DNA of 64,000 nucleotides from Planctomycetota bacterium (lineage in GTDB: Bacteria; Planctomycetota; Phycisphaerae; Phycisphaerales; SM1A02): contig JADFOJ010000002.1 in the NCBI GenBank assembly GCA_022562915.1, positions 1-64,000 on the forward strand. Direction: 5' to 3'. Shown here piece after piece: positions 18,970 to 28,509 of this stretch. The notes beneath the pieces are model-generated. The model worked only from the letters and a program-made list of their open reading frames with translations. It did no database searches and had not been told where the DNA came from. A program made the position numbers and the translations under genes. How positions within the stretch are numbered: position 1 is the stretch's first letter; each line of letters begins with the position of its first letter.

Positions 18970-18985
18970 ATCCGTTCATCCGGAT
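18970..18985 (-). promoter_or_regulatory. Candidate operator of ahcY (ATCCGGATGAACGGAT)
   Basis: On the coding strand the 16-mer ATCCGGATGAACGGAT begins with the palindrome ATCCGGAT and contains CGGAT twice, spaced by GAA. It lies 10 bases downstream of the -10 box, where a bound repressor would block transcription. ArsR-family proteins bind imperfect palindromes at such sites (family knowledge), and the ArsR-methyltransferase gene lies two genes upstream. A 13-base part recurs before frdA. Confidence 0.5.
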
Positions 18986-18995
18986 TTAGTGATGA

Positions 18996-19024
18996 AGAAT
19001 ATGATACGCGCGTAACATCGTCAA
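18996..19024 (-). promoter_or_regulatory. Sigma-70-type promoter of ahcY
   Basis: On the minus strand, TTGACG (19024-19019) and TATTCT (19001-18996) are separated by exactly 17 bases. Both boxes lie in the gap between the SGNH hydrolase stop and the ahcY start, so ahcY can be transcribed separately from the upstream genes. Confidence 0.55.
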
Positions 19025-19053
19025 GCGCCGCCCCCTTGGATAGCTCTTGGCGC

Positions 19054-19836
19054 CTAAAAAAACCACAAGCCGGTGCCATCGGGCAGCCGGCTGCACGGCT
19101 GGGACCGGCCCATTCGCCGGCCCGCCAGCCACCATTTCTGTGGTGTCGCCGTCCGGAGCCGCAGCCATCGGACCGCCGAGGGGTCCGGCTTCCGCGGCGT
19201 AGCGCCGCCGGCGCCCCACGGGCCGATCGCCTGCTGCCACGCCCGGACCAGGAACCGCCGCCGCGGGTGGATCGGGTCCAGACCGTACCAGCGGCCGTCG
19301 GGCTCGACCAGCGTGACGCCATCTCGGCCGCCAAGCGGCTGCAGCCCTTCGTACAGCGCTCGCAAGCGGTCCATTGCCGTGGTCAGTGACATCCCGCGGC
19401 CCGGAAAGAACAGCGACCTCGCCAGGCCGAACCGCCAGGGCGTGAGCGTCTCGAGGCTCTCCATGGGCGGTAGCGTCACGACGATGCCGGCCCCGGTCTC
19501 GCGAAGCCGGTCCACGCACTCGGTGACCCAGCGCAGGATCGTCTCCACCGGCACGCCGTAGATGACGTCGTTGCCGATATCGGTGATGAGCGCGAATGTC
19601 GGGCCCGATCCCCCCGACCGCTGCCGAAGCGCCGCCCACAGTCCGCACTCGGCGATGCCCGGAAGACTTCGCCCCAGGAGAGTGCTGCGTTGGCCGTACG
19701 ACCGGCCGTGGCCCATGGCGATGAGGAACTCGCTTGGCGCCCCCACGAGCTCGGCGGCCATGCCCACGACGGTCGAGATGCCGCGGGTGAGGTTGCTCGC
19801 CCCCAGGAGAACGATGCGAGGCGTGGCGTCCTGCAC
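19054..19836 (-). CDS. SGNH/GDSL-like hydrolase domain protein
   Basis: A 260-residue cytosolic protein without signal peptide. Block I LLGASNLTRG holds the putative nucleophile serine (S14). ALITDIGNDVIYG supplies the block III asparagine, and LDPIHPRRRF gives the D-x-x-H dyad, so the SGNH esterase residues are in place. The last 50 residues are basic and proline/tryptophan rich. It starts 6 bases after the ArsR-methyltransferase stop, so the two are probably coupled. Substrate unknown. A link to SAH or methyl metabolism is only suggested by the operon. Confidence 0.75.
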   Translation of the reverse strand: MQDATPRIVLLGASNLTRGISTVVGMAAELVGAPSEFLIAMGHGRSYGQRSTLLGRSLPGIAECGLWAALRQRSGGSGPTFALITDIGNDVIYGVPVETILRWVTECVDRLRETGAGIVVTLPPMESLETLTPWRFGLARSLFFPGRGMSLTTAMDRLRALYEGLQPLGGRDGVTLVEPDGRWYGLDPIHPRRRFLVRAWQQAIGPWGAGGATPRKPDPSAVRWLRLRTATPQKWWLAGRRMGRSQPCSRLPDGTGLWFF

Positions 19837-19842
19837 GGCCGT

Positions 19843-20775
19843 TTACCGCCTCTTTGACATCGTCGCCACGAAAAGCCCCGGCCCCTTCGCCGACGTGTCC
19901 GCAGGCAGACGCCGGTAGCGCATGTCGAGAAGGCCGGAGTCTCCAGCCCACTGCCGGACCCGGGCCTCGTCGAATCCCAGGTGCTGGTGCCCCATCGTGT
20001 GCCGGTAGCTCTCGCGGTCGTGGGCCACCATGTCGACGATCAGCGCCCGGCCGCCGGGCTTCATGATGCGGGCGATTTCCGCCATGGCCGCTTCCGGTCG
20101 CGGCACGTAGACCATGACCAGCGACACGATGACCGCATCGACCGTCGCCTCCGCCAGCGACAGCGCGGTGAGATCGTCCTGGAGGTACTCGACGTTGTCG
20201 AACCCCTCCAACCGGTGGCGTGCCGCGGTGAGCATCTGGGGTTCTCGATCGACCGCGATGACCTTCCGGACGACGGCGGCGAGGCTCTCCGCTGTCACGC
20301 CCGTGCCGCAGCCCAGGTCCGCCACGACCCACTCCGGTTCGAGCAGACCGACCAGCGCCGCGGAAGTGAACCTCTCGCCGAACAGTTCACTGCGCAGGCG
20401 GTCCCACTCGCCGACGATGCGACCGAAGAACGTCCTGGAGTCGCCGCGGCGCTGAGCGAGAACCATGGCCAGCCTGTGGTCGTCCTCGGCGAGCGTCGGC
20501 CCGTTGTCGAGCTGCTTGTGCACGACGTTCCAGAGTGCCAGGGCGTTCGCGCCGAGCGCCGCATCGTCCATGCGGTAGAGGCTTGCCGGACCCTCGCTGC
20601 GCAGGGCGATCCAGTCGTTGTCGTGAAGGATCTTGAGGTGACGGCTGACCGTCGACTGCGGCAGTTGCAGGATCTTCGACAGCTCCCCGACACTGAGCTC
20701 CTCCCGCTCGATGAGCCGCAGCAGGCGCAGCCGTACCATGTCGCTGAGCGACGCCAGCGATCGCATCAGCTCCAT
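19843..20775 (-). CDS. ArsR-family regulator fused to a SAM methyltransferase domain
   Basis: A 310-residue two-domain protein. Residues 1-75 are an ArsR winged helix (SLSDMVRLRLLRLIEREELS, VGELSKILQLPQSTVSRHLKIL, then wing YRMDD). From about 110 a class I methyltransferase domain follows with VADLGCGTGVTAES (151-164), VIAVDREPQML, LQDDLTALSLAEATVDAVIVS and MKPGGRALIVDM. Known precedent: SahR-like regulators of SAM recycling belong to the ArsR family and sense S-adenosylhomocysteine, and some carry a methyltransferase-like domain as sensor. The operon with ahcY makes that role likely here. It could instead be an active methyltransferase. ATG at 20775 gives the canonical start. Confidence 0.87.
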   Translation of the reverse strand: MELMRSLASLSDMVRLRLLRLIEREELSVGELSKILQLPQSTVSRHLKILHDNDWIALRSEGPASLYRMDDAALGANALALWNVVHKQLDNGPTLAEDDHRLAMVLAQRRGDSRTFFGRIVGEWDRLRSELFGERFTSAALVGLLEPEWVVADLGCGTGVTAESLAAVVRKVIAVDREPQMLTAARHRLEGFDNVEYLQDDLTALSLAEATVDAVIVSLVMVYVPRPEAAMAEIARIMKPGGRALIVDMVAHDRESYRHTMGHQHLGFDEARVRQWAGDSGLLDMRYRRLPADTSAKGPGLFVATMSKRR

Positions 20776-20800
20776 TGGCGTCTCCAGCGGGGGTGTTCGT

Positions 20801-21457
20801 TCATCGACCGGGAGGAAGTCCGAGCGTCGGGCCGGGCACCTCGCCGAGCTCGCGCAGTTGCCTGTCGACGCGCGGATCTTCGGGATCGATCGTGTACGCC
20901 TGGCGCAGCCGGCGCAGCGCCGCGTCGAGGTCGCCGATCTGCTGGGAGAACAGCGCCGTCTGGACGTACGGCTCGACCGTCCTGCCCGCATCGATTTCGA
21001 TGGCGGTCTCGAAACCCGTCAGGGCCGTATCCGCGTCGCCGAGTTCGGCCGCGTACCGGCCGAGTCGCATCCACGCATGGACGGTCTGCTGGGTCCGGGT
21101 CCGTTGGGTGAGCAACTCGAACAGCGCCGTCTCGTCGGGCTGCCGGAACATCGCCTCGGCCAGCGCGTCCACGACGTCCGTGTTCTCGGGGCGGTTGGCG
21201 TAGGCGATCTCCAGGGCCGTGCGGGCACGGTCGGCGTGGCCCAGCTCCATCTCGCACAGGCCGAGCCGGTACTGCGCCTGCCAGTCACCGGGGACGCGAT
21301 CGACGATCTCGGCGTACTCGGCGGCCGCTGACGGATACTGCTGGTGGTCGAACTTGAAGTCCGCCGTGACGCGGACCGACTCGATGGGCCGTGCCCCGCA
21401 GCCGACCTGGACAAGGGCAACGGCAAGGACTGGCAACAACGCCGCTGGTCGTGACAT
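20801..21457 (-). CDS. TPR lipoprotein
   Basis: A 218-residue exported lipoprotein: MSRPAALLPVLAVALVQVGCG ends in a lipobox (VGCG). Tandem tetratricopeptide repeats follow: DHQQYPSAAAEYAEIVDRVP, QAQYRLGLCEMELGHADRAR, TVHAWMRLGRYAAELGDADT and YVQTALFSQQIGDLDAALRR. These repeats usually make protein-protein scaffolds (family knowledge). The frame extends to 21862, but the hydrophobic signal fixes the start at 21457. The gene ends 25 bases before the ArsR-methyltransferase start and probably heads that operon. No enzymatic motif is visible. Confidence 0.82.
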   Translation of the reverse strand: MSRPAALLPVLAVALVQVGCGARPIESVRVTADFKFDHQQYPSAAAEYAEIVDRVPGDWQAQYRLGLCEMELGHADRARTALEIAYANRPENTDVVDALAEAMFRQPDETALFELLTQRTRTQQTVHAWMRLGRYAAELGDADTALTGFETAIEIDAGRTVEPYVQTALFSQQIGDLDAALRRLRQAYTIDPEDPRVDRQLRELGEVPGPTLGLPPGR

Positions 21458-21553
21458 GTCATGCACTCCATTGCGTGACCGGGAATCCTCTGAGACGCGC
21501 ATCATACCGGCTCGCCCCGGTTCACGGCGGGAACCCCCTACGATCCCGATGAG

Positions 21554-21982
21554 ATGCCCGCGAGCGACACGCCTGACCGGCCGACCGTCCTGCTCCGGCA
21601 CGAGCTCCCCGACGGAACCAGCCACGTGGATTGGATGATCGCCCCCGACGACATGGACGGTCGTGAACTGCTCGTGACGTTCCGGGTCGCCGGCCGGATC
21701 GATGAATTGACCGCGGGCGAGCGGCTCGCCGCCCGGCGGATCGGCGATCACCGGCGGGCGTACCTGACCTTCGAGGGACCGGTTTCCGGCGGCCGCGGCA
21801 CGGTCACGCGGCTGGCCGGCGGCGTGGTCGTCTCCTGGCAGCGGCTCCCGGACCGCTGGCACATGGAGATCGACTGGTTCGCTCCGGACGGCGGCCTTCG
21901 CCGGCAGGCGCTTGATGTCTCCCGGCAGCGGCCGGGCGACTCCTGGGTGATCCGGGTGGTTGACTCGCAGCCGGCCGTATAG
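21554..21982 (+). CDS. Stand-alone LigD 3'-phosphoesterase-like protein
   Basis: A 142-residue protein. The N-terminal LLRHELPDGTSHVDWMI carries H16, H24 and D26 in the H-x7-H-x-D spacing seen in the phosphoesterase domain of bacterial LigD. The block AYLTFEGPVSGGRGTVTRLAGG matches what I know from short planctomycete LigD_N-type proteins. In LigD this domain trims 3' ribonucleotides and 3' phosphates at breaks. Here no ligase, polymerase or Ku gene lies nearby, so a repair role is inference. It diverges from the TPR lipoprotein and lies 29 bases before the next gene. Confidence 0.6.
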   Translation: MPASDTPDRPTVLLRHELPDGTSHVDWMIAPDDMDGRELLVTFRVAGRIDELTAGERLAARRIGDHRRAYLTFEGPVSGGRGTVTRLAGGVVVSWQRLPDRWHMEIDWFAPDGGLRRQALDVSRQRPGDSWVIRVVDSQPAV

Positions 21983-22011
21983 GCTCTAGAGACGAACAAA
22001 GGGGACTCTTC

Positions 22012-22422
22012 ATGCAGACCGATCCGAGTCAATCGGAGGGCGGCGCCGGATCCGGGATCCAGCACAGCAAGCCCGGGATCCGTCCGTCCGCGGCCGCGGC
22101 CGACGCCGACGACACGGCGCCCCTGCCGGTGGCCGAGGGCGTCGGACCCTCCACCGGCGCCAAGCGGATCAGCGCCTTCGGCAAGCCGCAGCGCCACGAG
22201 GATCACTGGAATCGCTCGCCCAACACGACGGGCATCGGCGCGATCCACGTCAAGACCTTCCACGCCAAGCTCACCGGCGACGCGCTGGAGTACATGGACC
22301 AGTGCATCAACGAGTGGCTCGATGCGCACCCCCAGTACGAGGTGAAGTTCGTCAGCTCCACCGTCGGGACCCTCACCGGCAAGATCAAGGAGCCGAACAT
22401 CATCTGCCAGGTCTGGGTCTGA
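22012..22422 (+). CDS. Conserved-looking small protein, unknown function
   Basis: A 136-residue protein with two parts. Residues 1-75 are low complexity and probably disordered (serine, alanine, acidic; ADADDTAPLPVAEGVG). Residues 76-136 look like a compact alpha/beta domain: IHVKTFHAKLTGDALEYMDQ, CINEWLDAHPQYEVKFVSST, VGTLTGKIKEPNIICQVWV. The pattern of strand, long helix and two strands is regular, but I do not recognise the family. GGGGAC lies 7 bases before the ATG. It is 25 bases upstream of the ferredoxin gene and likely cotranscribed with it. Confidence 0.7.
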   Translation: MQTDPSQSEGGAGSGIQHSKPGIRPSAAAADADDTAPLPVAEGVGPSTGAKRISAFGKPQRHEDHWNRSPNTTGIGAIHVKTFHAKLTGDALEYMDQCINEWLDAHPQYEVKFVSSTVGTLTGKIKEPNIICQVWV

Positions 22423-22447
22423 GAGAAAGAGCCGTTCGTCACTGCGC

Positions 22448-22720
22448 ATGAACCAGGACGACCTAGTGTGTCTCTGCCACCGCGTGAGCTTGCGCAAGCT
22501 TGTCAACTACATGAATCGCGAGCGGCCTTCCGTGCCCTCGCAGCTCAGTGAGTGTCTCGGTGCGGGAACCGGCTGCCAGTGGTGCGTGCCGTTCCTGAAG
22601 AAGATCCACACGCAGTGGGGCCGTGGCGAGGAGCCGCACCTGTCCGTCTCGCCGGAGAGCTACGCTGCGCGGCGGGCGAAATACCAACAGGCGCGTGAGG
22701 GTGGTTCGGCCGCTCCGTAG
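22448..22720 (+). CDS. BFD-like [2Fe-2S] protein
   Basis: A 90-residue protein with a bacterioferritin-associated-ferredoxin-like fold. Cluster cysteines are C8 and C10 (DLVCLCHRVS) and C43 and C46 (GTGCQWCVPF), the C-x-C...C-x2-C spacing of the BFD domain. The C-terminal 30 residues (SPESYAARRAKYQQAREGG) are an extra charged helix. BFD proteins pass electrons to bacterioferritin to release iron, and the same fold occurs in nitrite reductases. No ferritin gene is present here, so the partner is unknown. A repeat palindrome follows. Confidence 0.85.
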   Translation: MNQDDLVCLCHRVSLRKLVNYMNRERPSVPSQLSECLGAGTGCQWCVPFLKKIHTQWGRGEEPHLSVSPESYAARRAKYQQAREGGSAAP

Positions 22721-22739
22721 TGGGCCGTGTCCAAAGGGG

Positions 22740-22851
22740 GGGTGGCACGGTCGACGAAGTCCGCCGCAGGCGGACGACGTCGCCCGTGGTGCGACGCCCG
22801 CCCACGGGCGAACTCGTCCGCCTGCGGCGGACTTCGATGACCGTGCCACCC
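22740..22851. repeat. GTGGCACGGTYGA palindrome family, copy 3 (longest form)
   Basis: GGGTGGCACGG (22740-22750) pairs with CCGTGCCACCC (22841-22851). Inside, GAAGTCCGCCGCAGGCGGAC and GTCCGCCTGCGGCGGACTTC form a second large stem, and CGCCCGTGG...CCACGGGCG a third. It lies between convergent genes (the BFD protein and the PilZ protein), a likely bidirectional terminator position. Confidence 0.88.
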
Positions 22852-22865
22852 GAGCGCTCCGTTTG

Positions 22866-23582
22866 CTACGCGGCGTTGCCGGAGGTCTTGGCCAGCAGCG
22901 CTCGCAGCCCATCGATCTCACGCTCGAAGGCGATGCCGATGACGCGGTGCCTCGGGTTGCGGTTGCCGGCGAGACGCGCGATCGTGACCATCCGGTTGAT
23001 GCCGCCGACGGGCGCCGGCAGGTGCACGATCAACCGCACCCGTTCTCCCGGTTGCAGCGGCGGATCGGGGGCGTCGTGCGTGCGTATCTGCATGCCCCCC
23101 TGGCTGAGGTTCTGGACGATGCCGCGGATAGGCTCGTCGCCCGGGCTGCGATAGATCTCGACCTCGCGCGCGAGGTTCAACGTCGAGTTCGCCCGATCGG
23201 ACTCGCGGCGGTCGTCCCGGAAGAGCTCCGCCGGGATCGACAACCGGTAGCCTTGCAACGGCTCCGGGCCGCCGGAGGGGATCTTGCAGCGATCGAGCAC
23301 CTCGGTCCGGCCCGTGACGTTGCCGAGTGCCTTGAGCGAGAAGCTCAGCCGCAGGTGCTCGCCGGTCAGCAGGGGTCGGGAGACACCGCCGATCACCGGC
23401 TGGTGGATCACCAGGTCCTCGCCGACGTGCTCGATCGCGGCGGACATGACCGTGGCGTTGGCGATGCTTGTCTTGATCGGCTCAAGCCTCAGCTTTGCGC
23501 GGGCCTGGTAAGCCGCCGCCAGCGCAGCCCGGGCCTCTTCCTGCGTGCCCTCGCCGACAAGCGCGCGCGTGATTTTCGACAT
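22866..23582 (-). CDS. PilZ-domain protein (YcgR-like)
   Basis: A 238-residue protein. The N-terminal half resembles the YcgR/PilZN beta domain (LEPIKTSIANATVMSAAIEH, VIGGVSRPLLTGEHLRLSF, GRTEVLDRCKIPS). The C-terminal half is PilZ with RRESDRAN and, later, NLSQGGMQIR, a variant of the c-di-GMP motifs RxxxR and (D/N)xSxxG. It should therefore bind c-di-GMP. I use ATG 23582 with GGCAGG upstream; an in-frame ATG at 23654 would add 24 residues and sit 16 bases after the hslV stop. It is the last gene of the sigma/kinase operon. Confidence 0.78.
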   Translation of the reverse strand: MSKITRALVGEGTQEEARAALAAAYQARAKLRLEPIKTSIANATVMSAAIEHVGEDLVIHQPVIGGVSRPLLTGEHLRLSFSLKALGNVTGRTEVLDRCKIPSGGPEPLQGYRLSIPAELFRDDRRESDRANSTLNLAREVEIYRSPGDEPIRGIVQNLSQGGMQIRTHDAPDPPLQPGERVRLIVHLPAPVGGINRMVTIARLAGNRNPRHRVIGIAFEREIDGLRALLAKTSGNAA

Positions 23583-23670
23583 CCAGCCTGCCACAAGGTA
23601 TGAATCGACGATCCGACACGCCGGATTGAGTCCGAACGCCCCACGACCGGGCATTGACCGATAAATCGCC

Positions 23671-24228
23671 TTATCCCGAGTCGAGATCGATGACGGTGAT
23701 CTCGCGGTTGGAGTACACGCAGATCTCGCCGGCGGTGTGCAGCGCTTCACGGCAGACTTCGGTGGGGCTCAGATCCGTGTTGCGCAGAAGTGCCCGGGCG
23801 GCCGCGAGCGCGTAGGGACCACCCGAACCGATCGCACACACGCCGTCCGACGGTTCGATGACGTCGCCCTGGCCGGAGATCATCAGCGTGTGGGCACGGT
23901 CGGCGACGACCAGCAACGACTCCAGCCTGCGGAGCATCCGGTCCGTGCGCCATAATTTGGCCAGCTCGATCGCCGCCCGCGTCAGGTTGCCCGGTGAGTC
24001 CTTGAGCCTGGCCTCGAAGCGCTCCAGCAACGCGAAGGCGTCCGCGGTCGATCCGGCGAACCCCACGAGCACACCCGCCGAGTCGACCCCGAAGCCGTCG
24101 AGCCTGCGCACCTTGACGGCGTCGGCCTTGGCCACGGTTTCGCCGATGGTGACCTGGCCGTCGCCGGCGATCGCGACGCGGTCGTTGCCGCGCACCGAAA
24201 GAATGGTCGTGGATCGGACTCGGGTCAC
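23671..24228 (-). CDS. hslV: HslV, ATP-dependent protease peptidase subunit
   Basis: Threonine peptidase that forms the proteolytic core of the HslUV complex in the cytosol. The sequence [10 protein letters not shown] exposes the N-terminal catalytic threonine after processing. [42 protein letters not shown] and [16 protein letters not shown] are standard HslV blocks. GTG at 24228 overlaps the TGA of the upstream gene (GTGA), so it is coupled to it. The ATPase hslU, normally adjacent, is absent from the operon and from the window. That may mean it sits elsewhere on the chromosome. Confidence 0.95.
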   Translation of the reverse strand: MTRVRSTTILSVRGNDRVAIAGDGQVTIGETVAKADAVKVRRLDGFGVDSAGVLVGFAGSTADAFALLERFEARLKDSPGNLTRAAIELAKLWRTDRMLRRLESLLVVADRAHTLMISGQGDVIEPSDGVCAIGSGGPYALAAARALLRNTDLSPTEVCREALHTAGEICVYSNREITVIDLDSG

Positions 24229-24659
24229 GACCTGAGTCTACAGGCATCCGGCTTCGCCGCTGCCGCTACGCCCGGCTTGAGCGGTCCCCGGCAGAGTGCC
24301 CCGAGCCACAGGCGGCCCAGGAGGGCGCCCACTGCGTAGTAGATGAAGTCCGACCATGCGAAGGTCGTCCCGATGAGCGTCCGGCCGAGGAACGTCGAGC
24401 GTATGCGCTGCAGCGGCGGGGGGTTCCACAACTGGAGTACCTCCAGTGCGCACGTCGCGACCAGGACGCCGAAAACGATCCGGTTGATCGCCGACCGCCG
24501 CGGCCACACGGCGAAGAGCACCAGGCACCAGAAAATCTCGTACGCCGTGCCGCCGAGGCTGTTGTTGACCCACGCCCGCATCGGTCCGGGGTAGTACTTG
24601 AGGCCGAAGCCCAGCGGCACGACGAGCAGCAGAGAAACGACGGCGTAGGCGCGGATCAC
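24225..24659 (-). CDS. DUF2809 / VanZ-like membrane protein
   Basis: A 144-residue membrane protein with four hydrophobic segments ([70 protein letters not shown]). The pattern [21 protein letters not shown] followed by [16 protein letters not shown] is diagnostic of DUF2809. No function is known for the family. GTG at 24659 overlaps the previous TGA (GTGA), and its stop overlaps the hslV start, so it is translated as part of the chain. The C-terminal 15 residues are not hydrophobic and lack motifs. Confidence 0.82.
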   Translation of the reverse strand: MIRAYAVVSLLLVVPLGFGLKYYPGPMRAWVNNSLGGTAYEIFWCLVLFAVWPRRSAINRIVFGVLVATCALEVLQLWNPPPLQRIRSTFLGRTLIGTTFAWSDFIYYAVGALLGRLWLGALCRGPLKPGVAAAAKPDACRLRS

Positions 24660-25669
24660 TTCTGCGCGTCGATCTTCTCGAGGAGCCCGGGGTCGTCCGG
24701 GAGTATTCCCGCAGGCACGAGCCGCTCGACGAGATCCGCCCAGACCGGCTCGCGCGCGAAGACCCGCCGGAAGATCGGCAACGACGCCTCGACCTGGTCG
24801 TTGGCGGCCAGTGTCACGGCGTGCCAGAAGGGGATCTCGACGATCTCCGGCGCGAGTGTCTCCGCCGCGGCGTACTCCCGGCTCGCCTGCGCGAACTCGC
24901 CGTGCTCCAGGGCGACATCGCCGGCGTTCATGTGCAGGTAGGCCCGTTGCAGGCGCACGAGGCGTTTCAGCTCCTCGATGGGCCGCGGGTGGTCCTCGAT
25001 GCGCAGGTCGAAGGTCCGGTCGATCCACGGTCGCCCGGTCGAGGTCCCCGACACGATGACCAGCGCCGCGGACTGCCGACCCCGGATATCGCCGCCGGCG
25101 GACTGGGCCGCTTCCAGTGCGGCGATGAGCCGGTCGGCGAGGTCGCCGCCGGACTCGCGGTACGCCTGCGCCATCGCGGGCCAGATCGTGTCGTCCGTCA
25201 TCAGGTTCGCCTGCACCGAGAACTGGTGCTCCTGGTCCACGACGTGGCCGGCGGCGGCGATGCACTTCTCGCCCGTGTGCGCCGCGACGCGACCCAGCGC
25301 GTCGATCATCGCGACCTGGCGCACCTCGCGGCCCTCGTCGCCGGCCAGCAGTGACCGCAGCGCGTCGGGGCCGCTGCGCCCGGCGCGCATGAGATCGAGC
25401 CCCAGCGGCCCGTACGCCGGATCGACCAGCGACTGTGTCGCCACGGCGCCGACGCCCGCCTGGGCCCAGGAGACGACGCTGCCCACCGAGAACCAGTGCG
25501 ACTGCACGGCGACGCCCATCTCACCGGTGTGGGGATCCCGCGCCACGATCGAGTACGTGGCAACCGGTCGTTGGAAGCGCGGGCGGTCGGACGCTCCGGC
25601 CGTACCCGGTGAAGCCATGAGTGTCATGATTGAAATGCCTGTCATGATCGAAAGCACTCTGCCGGACAT
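24656..25669 (-). CDS. Secreted DUF1028 (Ntn-hydrolase-like) protein
   Basis: A 337-residue exported protein. The signal MSGRVLSIMTGISIMTLMAS is followed by a DUF1028 domain: ATYSIVARDPHTGEMGVAVQ, FSVGSVVSWAQAGVGAVATQ, YGPLGLDLMRAG, QVAMIDALGRVAAHTGEKC, then QFSVQANLM. DUF1028 has the Ntn-hydrolase fold of proteasome subunits and HslV (family knowledge), which is notable beside hslV. The C-terminal 130 residues (LVRLQRAYLHMNAGDVALEH onward) are helical repeats. Start ATG 25669 lies 2 bases after the kinase stop. Confidence 0.85.
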   Translation of the reverse strand: MSGRVLSIMTGISIMTLMASPGTAGASDRPRFQRPVATYSIVARDPHTGEMGVAVQSHWFSVGSVVSWAQAGVGAVATQSLVDPAYGPLGLDLMRAGRSGPDALRSLLAGDEGREVRQVAMIDALGRVAAHTGEKCIAAAGHVVDQEHQFSVQANLMTDDTIWPAMAQAYRESGGDLADRLIAALEAAQSAGGDIRGRQSAALVIVSGTSTGRPWIDRTFDLRIEDHPRPIEELKRLVRLQRAYLHMNAGDVALEHGEFAQASREYAAAETLAPEIVEIPFWHAVTLAANDQVEASLPIFRRVFAREPVWADLVERLVPAGILPDDPGLLEKIDAQK

Positions 25670-25671
25670 GT

Positions 25672-27738
<2,067 letters not shown>

Positions 27739-28329
27739 TCACGCAACCTCGTAGAGGTGCTTGAGATGGCCGAGGATCTCGCGGAGCCGCTTGAGGCACC
27801 GGTGCTTGGCGAGGTACACATCGTTGACGGAGATGCTCAGCTCCTTGGCGACCTCGGCGGGGGTGCGACCGTCGAAGGCGAGCATCTCGAACGCCCGGAT
27901 CGTCCCCTCCTCGGTCCTGGTCTGTTGCCGCAACTCGCTGATCCCCTGGCGAAGGATCTCGTGCTCGCACTCCTCGTCCCACATGGCGTTGATCGTCGAC
28001 TCGTCGGGTAGCTCCGAGATCGCCGACATGCCTCGCTTGGGGTCGGTGGCGCGGCGCTGGTGGATGTCGTAGACGCAGTGCCGGGCGATGCCGATGATCC
28101 ATGATCGCAACCGGCCGCGGTCGCGGTCGTACTTGCCGTCGCGATAGGACCGGACGAACCTCGTGAGCGTCTCCTGGGCGGCGTCGGCGGCGTCCTCGGC
28201 GGGCAGGCCGAGCCGCCGGGCGAATGCAACCAGGATGGGCCGATAGCGGTGGTCGAAGTCCCGCCAGACCTCGTCGTCGGCGGGATCCAGCAGCGCCTCC
28301 AGCATGGCGGTGGTGGTCCGTGTCAGCAT
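27739..28329 (-). CDS. ECF-type RNA polymerase sigma factor
   Basis: A 196-residue sigma factor. Region 2 is DFDHRYRPILVAFARRLGL to ETLTRFVRSYRDG and RGRLRSWIIGIARHCVYD. Region 4 is GTIRAFEMLAFDGRTPAEVA with VAKELSISVNDVYLAKHRCL as the DNA-binding helix. A lengthened linker (ATDPKRGMSAISELPDEST) separates them. It is typical of planctomycete ECF groups linked to Ser/Thr kinases instead of classical anti-sigma factors (group knowledge). The kinase gene follows with zero spacing. It is the first gene of a six-gene leftward operon. Confidence 0.92.
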   Translation of the reverse strand: MLTRTTTAMLEALLDPADDEVWRDFDHRYRPILVAFARRLGLPAEDAADAAQETLTRFVRSYRDGKYDRDRGRLRSWIIGIARHCVYDIHQRRATDPKRGMSAISELPDESTINAMWDEECEHEILRQGISELRQQTRTEEGTIRAFEMLAFDGRTPAEVAKELSISVNDVYLAKHRCLKRLREILGHLKHLYEVA

Positions 28330-28509
28330 GCGGGTCGCTCCCGAAGGGCGCGTGTGCTCAGGCGAAGATCTCTCACTTTATGGCCGCTGGTGGGCCGTGC
28401 GGCGGGTCGCAGTGCCCGGATATCAAAAAAGGCGGCCCTTCCCTGACAGATTCGATGCCGGGCCGGGGAAGTCATAGAGGACGAATGTCCAACTTCAGAA
28501 AGGTCCATC

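Noticed and set aside
18944-19053. SAH or SAM riboswitch before ahcY
   Set aside because: The leader is only about 50 bases after the promoter and shows no pairing that fits the known SAH-riboswitch core; a protein operator fits better.
20793-20800. GATGAACG before the ArsR-methyltransferase gene as a second operator
   Set aside because: Only 8 bases match, and they overlap the stop codon of the upstream gene, so coincidence is likely.
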